Shown: piece after piece, positions 53,407-62,908 of the stretch
Numbering within the stretch: the stretch's first letter is position 1
How the letters are laid out: every line of letters starts with the position of its first letter
Source of the DNA: Allosphingosinicella deserti
GTDB taxonomy: Bacteria > Pseudomonadota > Alphaproteobacteria > Sphingomonadales > Sphingomonadaceae
Reading direction: 5' to 3'
Assembly (NCBI RefSeq): GCF_003012735.1
Contig: NZ_PXYI01000012.1
Coordinates: 1-64,000 of the forward strand
DNA: 64,000 nt
The notes under the pieces: model-generated
Told to the model about the DNA's origin: nothing
Seen by the model: the letters and a program-made list of their open reading frames with translations, nothing else
The model's database searches: none
Program-made: the position numbers and the translations under genes

Positions 53407-54365
53407 GCCGGCGATCCGTGATCATCGGCACCGGCTCCGCTTTGCCGCCGAGGCGCGTGACCAACGCCGAACTCGCCGAACGCGTCGACACCAGTCACGA
53501 ATGGATCGTCGAGCGCACCGGCATCCATGCCCGCCACATCGCCGGCGACGGCGAGACCACGGCGACGCTTGCCACCGATGCGGCACGCAAGGCGCTCGCC
53601 GCGGCGGGAATCACGGCGGACCAGATCGGCCTGATCGTGCTCGCCACCGCGACTCCGGACCAGACCTTCCCGGCCAGCGCGACCCGAGTCCAGACGGCGC
53701 TCGGCATCAACGACTGCATCGCCTTCGATGTCGCCGCGGTCTGCACCGGCTTCCTCTACGCCCTCTCCGTCGCCGACAATATGGTGAAGGGCGGAATGGC
53801 CGATTACGCACTGGTGATCGGCGCCGAAACGTTCAGCCGGATCCTCGACTGGGAAGACCGGGCGACCTGCGTGTTGTTCGGCGACGGGGCCGGTGCGCTG
53901 GTCCTCCATGCCCAGGATACGGAGGATCGCGGGATCCTGGCGACCCGGCTCCACGCCGACGGCCGGCACAACGATCTTCTCTACGTCGATGGCGGGGTGT
54001 CGACCACCGGCACAGTCGGCAAGCTGCGCATGAAGGGCAAGGAAGTGTTCCGCCATGCGGTGGTCAACCTTGCCGACGTGCTCAACGAGGTTCTGGAGGT
54101 CGCCGGCCACACGGCCGACGAGGTCGACTGGGTGGTTCCGCACCAGGCCAACAAGCGTATCCTCGATGCAACCGCACGCAAGCTCGGCCTCGCGCCGGAG
54201 CGGGTGGTGGTCACCGTCGACCAGCATGCCAATACATCGGCGGCCTCGGTGCCGCTCGCGCTCGACACTGCGGTGCGCGACGGGCGCATCAAGCAGGGCG
54301 ACCTGATCGTGCTCGAGGCGATGGGCGGCGGCTTCACGTGGGGAGCGGCTGTTGCCCGCTTCTGA
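53403..54365 (+). CDS. fabH: Beta-ketoacyl-ACP synthase III
   Basis: 320 residues. The Cys-His-Asn triad is C114 (AAVCTGF), H247 (VVPHQANKR) and N277 ([11 protein letters not shown]). It condenses acetyl-CoA with malonyl-ACP to begin fatty-acid synthesis. Length is normal. It overlaps plsX by 4 bases and is followed, after a 156-base gap that holds the ihfA promoter region, by ihfA. Confidence 0.96.
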   Translation: MSRRSVIIGTGSALPPRRVTNAELAERVDTSHEWIVERTGIHARHIAGDGETTATLATDAARKALAAAGITADQIGLIVLATATPDQTFPASATRVQTALGINDCIAFDVAAVCTGFLYALSVADNMVKGGMADYALVIGAETFSRILDWEDRATCVLFGDGAGALVLHAQDTEDRGILATRLHADGRHNDLLYVDGGVSTTGTVGKLRMKGKEVFRHAVVNLADVLNEVLEVAGHTADEVDWVVPHQANKRILDATARKLGLAPERVVVTVDQHANTSAASVPLALDTAVRDGRIKQGDLIVLEAMGGGFTWGAAVARF

Positions 54366-54521
54366 TCGTCGCCTGCTGAATTTCCGGTCGTTTGTCGAAG
54401 TAAATGAACCGTTCGCAGCAAATGGTCAGCCTGCAAGGGCATCCTGCCGCATCGGCAGTTTGCAGAACTAGGCCTTTTGCACTATGCTTTTTCAACATTT
54501 TCTTCGGGGGAAGGGGAGGCC

Positions 54522-54845
54522 ATGGCCGACGCTGGTATCATGAGACGCACCGAGGCCGGCACTCTGACGAGGGCTGACCTTGCGGACGTCATTCATCGCG
54601 AGATCGGCCTCTCCCGTGCCGAGTCGGCCGGGATCGTGGAGCGCATCCTCCATCACATGTGCCATGCGCTTTCGGATGGCCAGAATGTGAAGATTTCCGG
54701 GTTCGGCAGCTTCATCCTGCGCGACAAGGGCGAGCGGGTCGGCCGCAATCCGAAGACCGGCGTCGAAGTGCCGATCGCACCGCGGCGCGTGCTTACCTTC
54801 CGCGCCAGTCAGATCATGCGCGAGCGTATCGCCCGGGCGGGCTGA
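54522..54845 (+). CDS. ihfA: Integration host factor subunit alpha
   Basis: 107 residues. [20 protein letters not shown] and [20 protein letters not shown], then [20 protein letters not shown], are the HU/IHF dimerisation and DNA-binding-arm segments; the Pro in the arm tip (VPIAP) fits IHF-type bending. GGGGAGG upstream of the ATG at 54522 sets the start; the ATG 15 codons earlier is not needed. It bends DNA as an IHF heterodimer with IhfB. The merR-type gene follows after 7 bases, a pairing common in alphaproteobacteria. Confidence 0.93.
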   Translation: MADAGIMRRTEAGTLTRADLADVIHREIGLSRAESAGIVERILHHMCHALSDGQNVKISGFGSFILRDKGERVGRNPKTGVEVPIAPRRVLTFRASQIMRERIARAG

Positions 54846-54852
54846 GCCCGCC

Positions 54853-55233
54853 ATGAGCGACGCGCCGCGCAAGAGCGACCAGGCCTTTCGGACGATCGGC
54901 GAGCTTGCCGCCGATCTCGGCGTGCCGCAGCACATCCTGCGGTATTGGGAAACGCGCTTCCCGCAGCTGCGCCCCCTGCAGCGCGCGGGCAACCGGCGTT
55001 ATTACCGGCCCGCCGACGTGGCCCTCGCCCACCGCATCCACCGCCTGCTCAACGAGGACGGCTACACGATCCGCGGCGTTCAGCAGCTGCTCGCCAGCCG
55101 ATCGGGCGACGGCGAGGAAGCGGTCGCGGCGACCGGGCCGACGCCTGCCAATCAGCAGGAAGATGGGTTCCCCACCCAGGGACTGCTCGCGATCCGCAGG
55201 ATGCTGGCAGAGGCGCTCGAAGCGACCGCCTGA
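54853..55233 (+). CDS. MerR family transcriptional regulator
   Basis: 126 residues. The N-terminal winged helix ([20 protein letters not shown], then [10 protein letters not shown]) is the MerR DNA-binding domain, with [20 protein letters not shown] as wing and second HTH. The remainder is short and shows no metal-binding cysteines, as in other ihfA-linked MerR proteins whose effector is unknown. It starts 7 bases after ihfA, so the two form an operon. Confidence 0.92.
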   Translation: MSDAPRKSDQAFRTIGELAADLGVPQHILRYWETRFPQLRPLQRAGNRRYYRPADVALAHRIHRLLNEDGYTIRGVQQLLASRSGDGEEAVAATGPTPANQQEDGFPTQGLLAIRRMLAEALEATA

Positions 55234-55291
55234 ACCGACATTGTCCAGGCCGCGGGCGTCCTGAAGCCGGCCGTCCCGGATCCAACCATCT

Positions 55292-55336
55292 GAACCGGGC
55301 TGTTCCGAACCGGACCCTCCCGAACCGGGCCCTGCC
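55292..55336. repeat. Three 15-bp tandem repeats
   Basis: GAACCGGGCTGTTCC, GAACCGGACCCTCCC and GAACCGGGCCCTGCC occupy 55292-55306, 55307-55321 and 55322-55336. They lie in the 142-base gap between convergent merR and sixA-like genes. A GC-rich dyad (GCGCCGCAGGCGC) follows at about 55349. This may help end transcription or simply be a slipped repeat. Confidence 0.55.
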
Positions 55337-55375
55337 GAGAAGGGTGCGCCGCAGGCGCCGGGCCGGTCGTCCCGG

Positions 55376-55912
55376 TCAGTAGCTGTCTTCGTCCGGCCCC
55401 AGTTCCGGATCGAGGTCGCGCGGCCGAATGAAGCGGGCGAGAGTGCCGATGCCGTCGGCGATGTCGGCCCAATGCTCGACCGGGAAAGCCATCTCGGCGA
55501 GCGTCGCCGTCGGATATTTGACCGCCAGCTCCGCGCGCAGCGCATTGTCGCCGCTGAGCATGAGCGCAAGCTCCTCGAGGCCCGGATTGTGGCCAACCAG
55601 CAGCAGCCGCTCGACGCCGTCGTCGGTCTCGTGGACGATGTCGAGCAGCGAGGTCGTCCCGGCGAGATAGAGCCGCTCGTCATAGGCAACGGCGAGACGG
55701 CCGAAGGACTGTTCGACCTCTCCCAGGGTCTCCATCACCCGGCGGGCGGGGGAGGCGAGAATCTTGTCGAACGCGAGCCCGAGCGCGCGCATCTCCGCGC
55801 CGATCGTACGCGCAGCCCGGCGGCCGCGCGGATTGAGCGGCCGATCGAAATCGCGCGCAACCGGATCGTTCCAGGTCGACTTTGCGTGGCGCAGCAGCGT
55901 CAGCGTCTTCAT
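55376..55912 (-). CDS. SixA-like histidine phosphatase
   Basis: 178 residues. LLRHAKSTW gives the RHxK/RHG catalytic motif of SixA-type phosphohistidine phosphatases, the second His is in LLVGHNPGLEELAL, and RPLNPRGRRAA is the conserved Arg segment. It may dephosphorylate phospho-His proteins (as SixA acts on HPt/PTSNtr), but sphingomonad members are unproven. Its ATG overlaps the helicase stop by 4 bases, so it is translated with that gene. Confidence 0.88.
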   Translation of the reverse strand: MKTLTLLRHAKSTWNDPVARDFDRPLNPRGRRAARTIGAEMRALGLAFDKILASPARRVMETLGEVEQSFGRLAVAYDERLYLAGTTSLLDIVHETDDGVERLLLVGHNPGLEELALMLSGDNALRAELAVKYPTATLAEMAFPVEHWADIADGIGTLARFIRPRDLDPELGPDEDSY

Positions 55913-58623
55913 TCGGCCTCTTCGGTTTGCCGCCGCGCCTGATGCCCGAAACCCCGGTCCGTGGAAAGCAGCATCCGCACGCGGTCGATCGCTTCCGCCA
56001 GGCTGAGCCTGCGGATCGTCACCCCGGGCGGGAACGCCGTGAGCAAACGAGTCGGAGTCGCCGACGACAACAAGACGAACACGCCGCGATCCTCGCTGCG
56101 GCGAATCAGGCGCCCGAAAGCCTGGGCGAGCCGGGCGCGGACGACCCGGTCGTCATAAGCGGTGCCGCCGCCGGCGACCTTGCGGGCGGCGTGGAGCACG
56201 GTCGGCCGCGGCCACGGAACCCCTTCCATGACCACCAGGCGGAGCGAATGGCCGGGGACGTCGACACCGTCGCGCAAGGCATCGGTGCCGAGCAAGGAGG
56301 CGCGCGGATCGTCGCGAAAGATGTCGACCAATGTGCCGGTGTCGATCGGATCAACATGCTGGGCGTAGAGCGGCAGCCCGGCGCGGGCGAGCCGGTCGGC
56401 GATTCGGGCATGGACCGCCTTCAGCCGCTGGATCGCGGTGAACAGGCCGAGCGTGCCGCCCTCCGCCGCCTCGACCAGCCGGGCGTAGGCGCCGGCGAGC
56501 TGGGCAACGTCGCCGCGCTTCAGATCGGTAACGATCAGCACTTCGCTGTTGGCGGCGTAATCGAACGGACTTTCCGCGGTGAAACGCTGCACTGCGACCG
56601 GCAGGTGGCAGGCGCCGGTGCGGGCGTCCGCCGCCGCCCAGTCCTCGGCCCCGCGCAGGGTCGCCGAGGTCACGACGACGCTGTGCGCCTGTTCGAGCAC
56701 GGTCCGGGCCAGCGGCCGAGTCGGATCGAGCCATCGGCGATGCAGGCCGATGTCGAACTCGCGCCCATCGACGCGATCGACCGCGAGCCAATCGACGAAA
56801 TCCGGATCGGCAGGGCCGCCGAGCCGGGCAGCGAGCGCAATCCACGATTGCAGCATCTGTGCGCGCCAGGTGAGCCCGCCGATCGCGCCTTCGATCCGGG
56901 CCCGTGCCTGTGCGTCCAGCCAGTCCGGCGCGTCTTCGAGCACCGCCTCCAGCCGCTTGCCGAGCGCCATCAGCGGCCGCAGCAGCGATTCGAGCGCTTC
57001 GACCGCCGGCGCCGCCGCCTCGACGATGTCGGCATCGAGCTCCGCGATCTCGGTCTCGATCCCGTATCCGGCGTCCTGGGCGGTGGCGCGCGCGTAGGCG
57101 GTGGCGCGCACGGCGGCGAGCAACTTTTCGAGCGGACCGAAGGCCATGCCTTCCGCAAGGCGCCCGAGCCAGCCGTCGCCGGGCAGAAGCCCGGCCGCCT
57201 CGATCGCATTCTGGAGCGCAAGGCCGCCCGCCTCGTCATAGGAAGCGACGTCGGTGAGCCGCGCGGCGAGACCGCGGCGGCGGCCGCGCGATTTGCCTTC
57301 GGGGCCGATCAGCCAGCGCCGCAGCTCGATCGTCTCCTGTCCGGTCAGCGCCGCGGCGAAGGTCGAATCGGCGGCATCGAACAGATGGTGGCCTTCGTCG
57401 AACACCATCCGGGTCGGCGGATTGTCGCGCGCGCGGGCGGCGTTGACCATGACAAGGGCATGGTTGGCGATGACGATGTCGGCGTCCTGGCTCGCCCGCG
57501 CCGCGCGCTCGATGAAGCATTTGCGGTAATGTGGGCAGCCGGCATAGACGCACTCGCCGCGGCGATCAGTCAGCGCCGTCGATCCGGCGCGGCGGAACAG
57601 CGAGGTCAGCCAGCCCGGCAGATCGCCGCCGACCATGTCGCCGTCCTTGCTGTAGGCCGCCCAGCGGGCGACGAGCTGGGCGAGGATCGCGGCGCGGCCG
57701 GCAAAGCCGCCCTGCAGCGCATCCTCCAGGTTGAGCAGGCAGAGATAGTTTTCGCGGCCCTTGCGAATGACGATCCGCTTCTGCCGCTCGACCGGATCGG
57801 GAAACAGCCTGATGCCTTCGCGATCGAGCTGGCGCTGCAGCGCCTTGGTGAAGGTCGACACCCACACCGCACCATCGGCCTTTTCCGCCCACACCGAGGC
57901 CGGGGCGAGATAGCCGAGCGTCTTGCCGATGCCGGTGCCAGCCTCGGCGAGCAGCATGTTGGGCGCGCCTTCCGCCTTGCGTGGGGCGAAGGCGGCGGCC
58001 GCGGCGGCCGCATAATCGCGCTGGCCCTGGCGGACCTCGGCCGCACTGCCGACCAGATCGGCGAGCCGCTCGACTGCCTCGATCTCGCTCACCCGCGCCG
58101 GCCGCGGCTGGGCACGGCCGCCATTCTCCTCCCATTCGGGAAGACGCGAGAACAGCCAGCGCTCGTCGCGCTCCGGCCGCTTCAGCACCTGTCCGATCGC
58201 CGGCGCCCACGACCAGCGCAGCCGCCACAGCGCCTGGGCGGAGGTCCAAGCCCCTTCCCGCTCCGGCCAATCGGCGTCCATGCGAGTCAGCAAAGCCGCC
58301 GCAGCTTCGCGCAGGAAGGGCGCCGCTTCGGCATCGCCCGAGGGCGCTTCGAGGCCAAGCACCGCCGCAAGACCCTTCGGCGTCGGCACCGCGAAGCGCG
58401 CCGGGTGGACGAAGGCGAACAGCTCGAGCAGATCGAGGCCGGAAATCTCGGGATAGCCGAGGCGCTGGCCGATCAGCGGCGCGTTGAGCATGATCACCGG
58501 GGTCTCCGCCGCGGCGGCGATCGCCTCGCCCCGGCCGAGCGCACGCACCTCTCCGTCCGGGCGGGCCAGCCAGATGCCGCCATGGGTCGCGTGAAGGGCC
58601 GGATACGGCAGTGTGAAAGCCAT
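55909..58623 (-). CDS. DinG/XPD-like ATP-dependent DNA helicase
   Basis: 904 residues. Superfamily 2 motifs: Walker A EAGTGIGKTLGY, DEGHH (DExH-like) in VFDEGHHLFDAADS, and late motifs HSLRLVVMEGVPWPRPT and QAFGRLIRRSEDRGVFVLL. Cysteines in YLCLLN and CVYAGCPHYRKC are consistent with the 4Fe-4S cluster of XPD/DinG helicases. About 440 N-terminal residues before Walker A are unusually long for DinG. It unwinds DNA (5'-3' in the family), likely in repair. It is transcribed with the SixA-like gene. Confidence 0.9.
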   Translation of the reverse strand: MAFTLPYPALHATHGGIWLARPDGEVRALGRGEAIAAAAETPVIMLNAPLIGQRLGYPEISGLDLLELFAFVHPARFAVPTPKGLAAVLGLEAPSGDAEAAPFLREAAAALLTRMDADWPEREGAWTSAQALWRLRWSWAPAIGQVLKRPERDERWLFSRLPEWEENGGRAQPRPARVSEIEAVERLADLVGSAAEVRQGQRDYAAAAAAAFAPRKAEGAPNMLLAEAGTGIGKTLGYLAPASVWAEKADGAVWVSTFTKALQRQLDREGIRLFPDPVERQKRIVIRKGRENYLCLLNLEDALQGGFAGRAAILAQLVARWAAYSKDGDMVGGDLPGWLTSLFRRAGSTALTDRRGECVYAGCPHYRKCFIERAARASQDADIVIANHALVMVNAARARDNPPTRMVFDEGHHLFDAADSTFAAALTGQETIELRRWLIGPEGKSRGRRRGLAARLTDVASYDEAGGLALQNAIEAAGLLPGDGWLGRLAEGMAFGPLEKLLAAVRATAYARATAQDAGYGIETEIAELDADIVEAAAPAVEALESLLRPLMALGKRLEAVLEDAPDWLDAQARARIEGAIGGLTWRAQMLQSWIALAARLGGPADPDFVDWLAVDRVDGREFDIGLHRRWLDPTRPLARTVLEQAHSVVVTSATLRGAEDWAAADARTGACHLPVAVQRFTAESPFDYAANSEVLIVTDLKRGDVAQLAGAYARLVEAAEGGTLGLFTAIQRLKAVHARIADRLARAGLPLYAQHVDPIDTGTLVDIFRDDPRASLLGTDALRDGVDVPGHSLRLVVMEGVPWPRPTVLHAARKVAGGGTAYDDRVVRARLAQAFGRLIRRSEDRGVFVLLSSATPTRLLTAFPPGVTIRRLSLAEAIDRVRMLLSTDRGFGHQARRQTEEAE

Positions 58624-58824
58624 GGAAGACCTTAGCCGGAATGGGAACGAAACGGCAACGACGATGATGGCGGCAGCCTCGCCGGCGCAGACTTGCCGAG
58701 CCCCGCTGATCGCAGTTCACGGCTGAATGCAAACTGAAATCCAGGGTTCTCGATGAGCGTCCGGGGAGAGCCCCCAGGCGCAGAGACCTTGCGCGCGCAC
58801 GGAGAAGCGACGAAGAAGCGGCGC

Positions 58825-60444
58825 ATGTCCAACCGCGAAGTTCCTGCCGCTCTGCGCGAAGCCGCGCTCGTCTCCAAGGCCTGGCCCTATGAGGAGGCGC
58901 GCAAGCTGCTGAAGCGCTATCCCAATGGACCCGACAAGGGCGAGATCGTGTTCGAGACCGGCTACGGCCCCTCGGGCCTGCCGCATCTCGGCACCTTTCA
59001 GGAAGTCGCCCGCACCCTGATGGTCCGCCACGCGCTGACCGAGATGGTCGACTGGCCGACCCGGCTGATCGCCTTTTCGGACGACATGGACGGAATGCGC
59101 AAGGTGCCGCCCGGCGTGCCCAATCAGGAGATGATGCTCGCCCATCTCGACGAACCGCTGTCGCACGTGCCCGATCCCTACGGGTGCGACCATGCGAGCT
59201 ATGCCGCCCACAACAACAACCTGCTGCGGCAATTCCTCGACCGGTTCGGCTTCGACTACGAATTCCTGTCGTCCTCCGATTGCTACGGATCGGGGCGCTT
59301 CGACGACGCACTGCGCCAGGTGCTTCGCACCTATGACGCGATCATGGGCGTGATGCTGCCGACGCTTCGCGAGGAGCGGCGCAAGACCTATTCGCCGGTG
59401 CTGCCGGTGAGCCGGGTCTCGGGCAAAGTGCTCCAGGTTGCGATCGAGGTGGTCGACGCCGAAGCGGGCCTCGTCCGCTATGTCGAGCCGGCGACCGGCG
59501 AGAGCGTCGAGCAATCGATCTTCGGCGGCGGCGCCAAGCTGCAGTGGAAGGTCGACTGGGCGATGCGCTGGGTGGCGCTCGGCGTCGATTACGAAATGTC
59601 CGGCAAGGACCTGATCGATTCGGTGATCCAGAGCTCGAAGATCGCCCGGATCCTCGGCGCGCGGCCGCCCGAAGGCTTCAATTACGAGCTGTTCCTCGAC
59701 GAGAATGGCGAGAAGATCTCGAAGACCAAGGGCAATGGAGTCACCATCGACGAATGGCTGACCTACGCACCGCCGGAGAGCCTGGCCTTCTACATCTACC
59801 GCGAGCCCAAGAAGGCCAAGCAGCTGAGCTTCGGCGTGATCCCGAAGGCGGTCGACGAATATTATCAGTTCGTCGCCGCTTATGCCGATCAGGCGATCGA
59901 CAAGAAGCTCGGCAATCCGGTCCACCACATCCATGCCGGTGTGGTCCCCGACGTCCGGCCGCCGGTGAGCTTTGCCCTGCTGCTCAACATCGCCAGCCTA
60001 CCCGGAGTCGGCAATCGCGAGACGATCTGGAGCTTCCTCAAGCGCTACAATCCCGCGCTCAGCGCCGAGGCGAGCCCGGAGCTCGACCGGCTCGTCGGCT
60101 ATGCGGTGGCCTATGGCAGCCGCTTCGTCGCGCCGACGCTGCGCCGGCGGGCGCCCACGGCGGAGGAAGTGCCGGCGCTGCGCGAGCTCGACGCGCTGCT
60201 GGCGCAGGATGACGGCACCGGCCGGGCCGACGAGGATCCGGCGGCGGTGCTGCAGAACCATGTCTACGAGATCGGCAAGACCCATTACGGCAAGGAAGGC
60301 CTGCGCGACTGGTTCAGGGTTCTCTACGAGACCCTGCTCGGCAGCGACCAGGGCCCGCGCATGGGCAGCTTCATCGCGCTTTACGGAGTCGACAACAGCC
60401 GCAGGCTGATCGCCGAGGCGCTGGAGGCCGCAGCGCAAGCCTGA
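58825..60444 (+). CDS. lysK: Lysyl-tRNA synthetase, class I
   Basis: 539 residues. The class I Rossmann signature is in TGYGPSGLPHLGTFQEVART (HIGH-like HLGT) and the second in EKISKTKGNG (KMSKS-like). DDMDGMRKVP and WAMRWVALGVDYEMSGKD are LysRS-I segments. It charges tRNA-Lys. Class I LysRS is found in archaea, alphaproteobacteria and spirochaetes, so it supports an alphaproteobacterial origin. I choose the ATG at 58825 because MSNREVPAALREAALVSKAW is the expected N-terminus; an ATG at 58753 adds 24 residues. It ends at a hairpin shared with the convergent S41 gene. Confidence 0.93.
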   Translation: MSNREVPAALREAALVSKAWPYEEARKLLKRYPNGPDKGEIVFETGYGPSGLPHLGTFQEVARTLMVRHALTEMVDWPTRLIAFSDDMDGMRKVPPGVPNQEMMLAHLDEPLSHVPDPYGCDHASYAAHNNNLLRQFLDRFGFDYEFLSSSDCYGSGRFDDALRQVLRTYDAIMGVMLPTLREERRKTYSPVLPVSRVSGKVLQVAIEVVDAEAGLVRYVEPATGESVEQSIFGGGAKLQWKVDWAMRWVALGVDYEMSGKDLIDSVIQSSKIARILGARPPEGFNYELFLDENGEKISKTKGNGVTIDEWLTYAPPESLAFYIYREPKKAKQLSFGVIPKAVDEYYQFVAAYADQAIDKKLGNPVHHIHAGVVPDVRPPVSFALLLNIASLPGVGNRETIWSFLKRYNPALSAEASPELDRLVGYAVAYGSRFVAPTLRRRAPTAEEVPALRELDALLAQDDGTGRADEDPAAVLQNHVYEIGKTHYGKEGLRDWFRVLYETLLGSDQGPRMGSFIALYGVDNSRRLIAEALEAAAQA

Positions 60445-60452
60445 GCCGACAG

Positions 60453-60485
60453 GGAGCGGATCAGGCGCGCGGCCTGATCCGCTCC
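60453..60485. terminator. 14-bp inverted repeat across lysK/S41 convergent ends
   Basis: GGAGCGGATCAGGC (60453-60466) and GCCTGATCCGCTCC (60472-60485) pair perfectly around a 5-base loop. The left arm lies partly in the 16-base gap after lysK; the stem spans the S41 stop (60461-60463) and its last seven codons. No U-tract is present, so any termination would rely on the stem itself. It may also protect mRNA ends. Confidence 0.6.
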
Positions 60486-61603
60486 ATCGATCCTTCCACC
60501 TTCACGCCGGCGGCGATCCGCGCGGCGTCGGCGGGCGCGAGGCCGGCGCGCTCGAGGGCGGTGACCAGCGCCCGGGCGGCGGGTACCTCTACGTCCGGGG
60601 CGACGCCGCTGCCCTCCCAGCCCTTGCCGGTTTCCGGATCGAAGGTGCGGCCGACCGGAACGAAGGCCGCGAAGCGGGTACCGACCGGCCGCATGCCGCC
60701 ATAATGGCCTGCGCCCCCGGTTGGTTCGCCGATCAGAGTCGCGCGTCCCGTGCGCTTCAGCGCGAGCGCGAAATGCTCGGCGGCGGACGCGGTGCGGCCG
60801 GCGGTCAGCACGAACACTTTGGCATCAAACAGCCGCGTCTCGATTGCGTGCGGGACGACACTGTGGACGCGCCGCACGACATCCTCGCCGGCCTCGACCC
60901 GGCGCAAGGTCGGCCCTTCCGGTATGGGATTGCCCTGCGCCCGATCGACGGAGGCGCGGGTGTCCATCGCCACCAGCGGTGTCGGCCTGGCGAACAGATA
61001 GGGGAAGATCACGTCCATTTGGTCGAGCCCACCGCCGCGGTGGGTGCGGATGTCGAAGATCACGGTCTTGGCATCGGCATGGTCCGCCATGAAGGCCTCG
61101 GCCGCGCGGGTGGCTTCCGGCTCGGGCGGGAAGACGTTGAGGCGGACATAGGCGATTCCGGGCGCAAGCCATTGCGCATCCTCGATCGGCGCACGACGGG
61201 GCGAGGGCGCGCCGGTTGCGCCGGGCGGTCCGCCCGGGCGCCGGCCCGGCCCGGCGCCCGGCGGCGGCGGTGCGCCGACCCACATCCGCAGGTGATTGTC
61301 GGGCGAGACGGCGCGCAGATCGGCGGTCACCTGCTCGGCGAAGGCCGCCGCCGTGCCGAGCCCGTCATAGGCGCCGCTCGCCGCCTTTTCGCGCAGCGCC
61401 GCGGCGTAGCGCCGGGCGATTTCGGGGAAGACGTAGGTCTCCTCGAGGGTCTTCGCGAAGTCGAGGGCGGTTGCACGCGCTTCGGCGGCGGTGATCGGCG
61501 ATGCCGCCTCCGCGTCGGCCACGGGCGCACCGGGCGACAGCGGGGATTGGGCGACGGCGGCGCCGGCCACGGCGCAGAGCAGAGCCACGGCTACGATCTT
61601 CAT
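60461..61603 (-). CDS. Secreted S41 family peptidase (C-terminal-processing/IRBP-like)
   Basis: 380 residues. Signal peptide MKIVAVALLCAVAGAAVAQ. A helical N-terminal domain (residues ~37-105) is followed by a Pro/Gly-rich linker (112-138) and the S41 catalytic fold: IFDIRTHRGGGLDQMD and FVLTAGRTASAAEHFALALK with nucleophile Ser273 and Glu276. IGEPTGGAGHYGG is the conserved loop. The layout lacks a PDZ domain, like interphotoreceptor-retinoid-binding-protein-type S41 members. It is probably a periplasmic peptidase of unknown target. Confidence 0.87.
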   Translation of the reverse strand: MKIVAVALLCAVAGAAVAQSPLSPGAPVADAEAASPITAAEARATALDFAKTLEETYVFPEIARRYAAALREKAASGAYDGLGTAAAFAEQVTADLRAVSPDNHLRMWVGAPPPPGAGPGRRPGGPPGATGAPSPRRAPIEDAQWLAPGIAYVRLNVFPPEPEATRAAEAFMADHADAKTVIFDIRTHRGGGLDQMDVIFPYLFARPTPLVAMDTRASVDRAQGNPIPEGPTLRRVEAGEDVVRRVHSVVPHAIETRLFDAKVFVLTAGRTASAAEHFALALKRTGRATLIGEPTGGAGHYGGMRPVGTRFAAFVPVGRTFDPETGKGWEGSGVAPDVEVPAARALVTALERAGLAPADAARIAAGVKVEGSMERIRPRA

Positions 61604-61870
61604 TACTCACTTCCCTGGTACGTCCTCGTTGACAGCCCAGTGCCAGCATGGATCGCCCTGCGGGAGCACGGATCTACCAAGGTCAGCGATGCCTCGACGA
61701 ACGGCAGCAGGGGCAGCGCGACGGGGCGAGGCCGTGACTCGGTCAGCCCGCGCCGGAGCACGACGACGGCCTATCGCACGCCGACGGAGCCCGCCAACCG
61801 ATCCGCCGCGGTGGCGGCCGACACGATCCGAACCGCCCGGACGGGTCGAAACCCCGCCACGGAGGTCGAC

Positions 61871-62908
61871 TCACTTCCGCTTGCCGCGCCTCCCGGAGCG
61901 CGCCCGCCGGGTGGCGGCGCTGGCCGTGTTCAGCGCGTCCTCGTCGGCCAGCTTGCGCCACCGGTCGACGCGGGCCGCTTCGAGCGTGCCTTGCGCGAGG
62001 GCTTCGCGGAGGGCGCAGCCGGGCTCGTCGCCATGGGTGCAATTGGTGAACCGGCATTCGCGCGTGATCGACACGATGTCGTCGAACAGCTCGGCAACGC
62101 CGGCCGCCACTTCGGCCATGCCGAACTCGCGCATCCCCGGCGTGTCGACGAGCCAGCCGCCGCCCTCCGCACCGAAGCCGAGGCGGTGCATTTCGCGGAC
62201 GGTGGTGGTGTGCAGGCCCTTGCCGTCGTCTTGGCGAACAGGCTGGGTCTCGATGCCGTCGGAGCCCCGCAACGTGTTGACCAGGGTCGACTTGCCGACG
62301 CCCGAGGATCCGACCAGCGCGACGGTCTTGCCGAGGCCGCAGTAGACGGACAGGGGCGCGGCACTTTCCGGATCGCGCCCGTTGATCAGGACGACGTCCA
62401 GCCCGGGCTGGAGCGCGCGCGCGGTATCGAGAAAAGGCTGCGGATCCGGCGCAAGATCGGCCTTGGTGAGCACGATTACGGGGTGCACGCCGGCTTCACG
62501 CGCGACGACGAGGTAGCGTTCGATGCGGGCGACGTTGAAATCCTGGTTGCAGGACGTGACGACGAACAACGTGTCGACATTGGCGGCGATCAGCTGAACC
62601 CGGCGGTCATCCCCGGGGGCAGGCCGCTTGAACAGGCTGGTGCGAGCAAGAAGGCGGACGAGGGCCCGGCTCTGCCGGTCGATCAGCAGCCAGTCGCCCA
62701 CCGTCGGCCGGTCTTCCGGGCCACCGGGCACCGGCAGGCTCGACGAGATCGACTCTTCCTGCACCGCTTCGCCGAGCACGGTCACCATTCCGCGATGGAC
62801 GGAGATCACGCGCACCGGCTCGCAGGCGCGATCCTCCGCGGCAGAGACCTGCCGACCGAAGAACGAAGTCCAGCCGAGCTGGAGAAGGCTTGGGTTCGGT
62901 GCTTCCAT
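61871..62908 (-). CDS. rsgA: Ribosome small-subunit-dependent GTPase A
   Basis: 345 residues. An OB-fold N-terminus (residues ~30-105) is followed by a circularly permuted GTPase: G4 TKAD, G1 GSSGVGKST, G3 DTPGMREFG, in that order. The C-terminal zinc finger is CRFTNCTHGDEPGC, and a basic tail (RRARSGRRGKRK) follows. It checks the 30S decoding centre during late assembly. It is monocistronic. The 267 bases between it and the S41 gene hold nothing recognised. Confidence 0.94.
   Translation of the reverse strand: MEAPNPSLLQLGWTSFFGRQVSAAEDRACEPVRVISVHRGMVTVLGEAVQEESISSSLPVPGGPEDRPTVGDWLLIDRQSRALVRLLARTSLFKRPAPGDDRRVQLIAANVDTLFVVTSCNQDFNVARIERYLVVAREAGVHPVIVLTKADLAPDPQPFLDTARALQPGLDVVLINGRDPESAAPLSVYCGLGKTVALVGSSGVGKSTLVNTLRGSDGIETQPVRQDDGKGLHTTTVREMHRLGFGAEGGGWLVDTPGMREFGMAEVAAGVAELFDDIVSITRECRFTNCTHGDEPGCALREALAQGTLEAARVDRWRKLADEDALNTASAATRRARSGRRGKRK

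Noticed and set aside
60461-61603. Frameshift at the S41 gene end suggested by the hairpin overlap
   Set aside because: The frame is intact to a normal stop and the C-terminus looks ordinary; the dyad simply includes the last codons.
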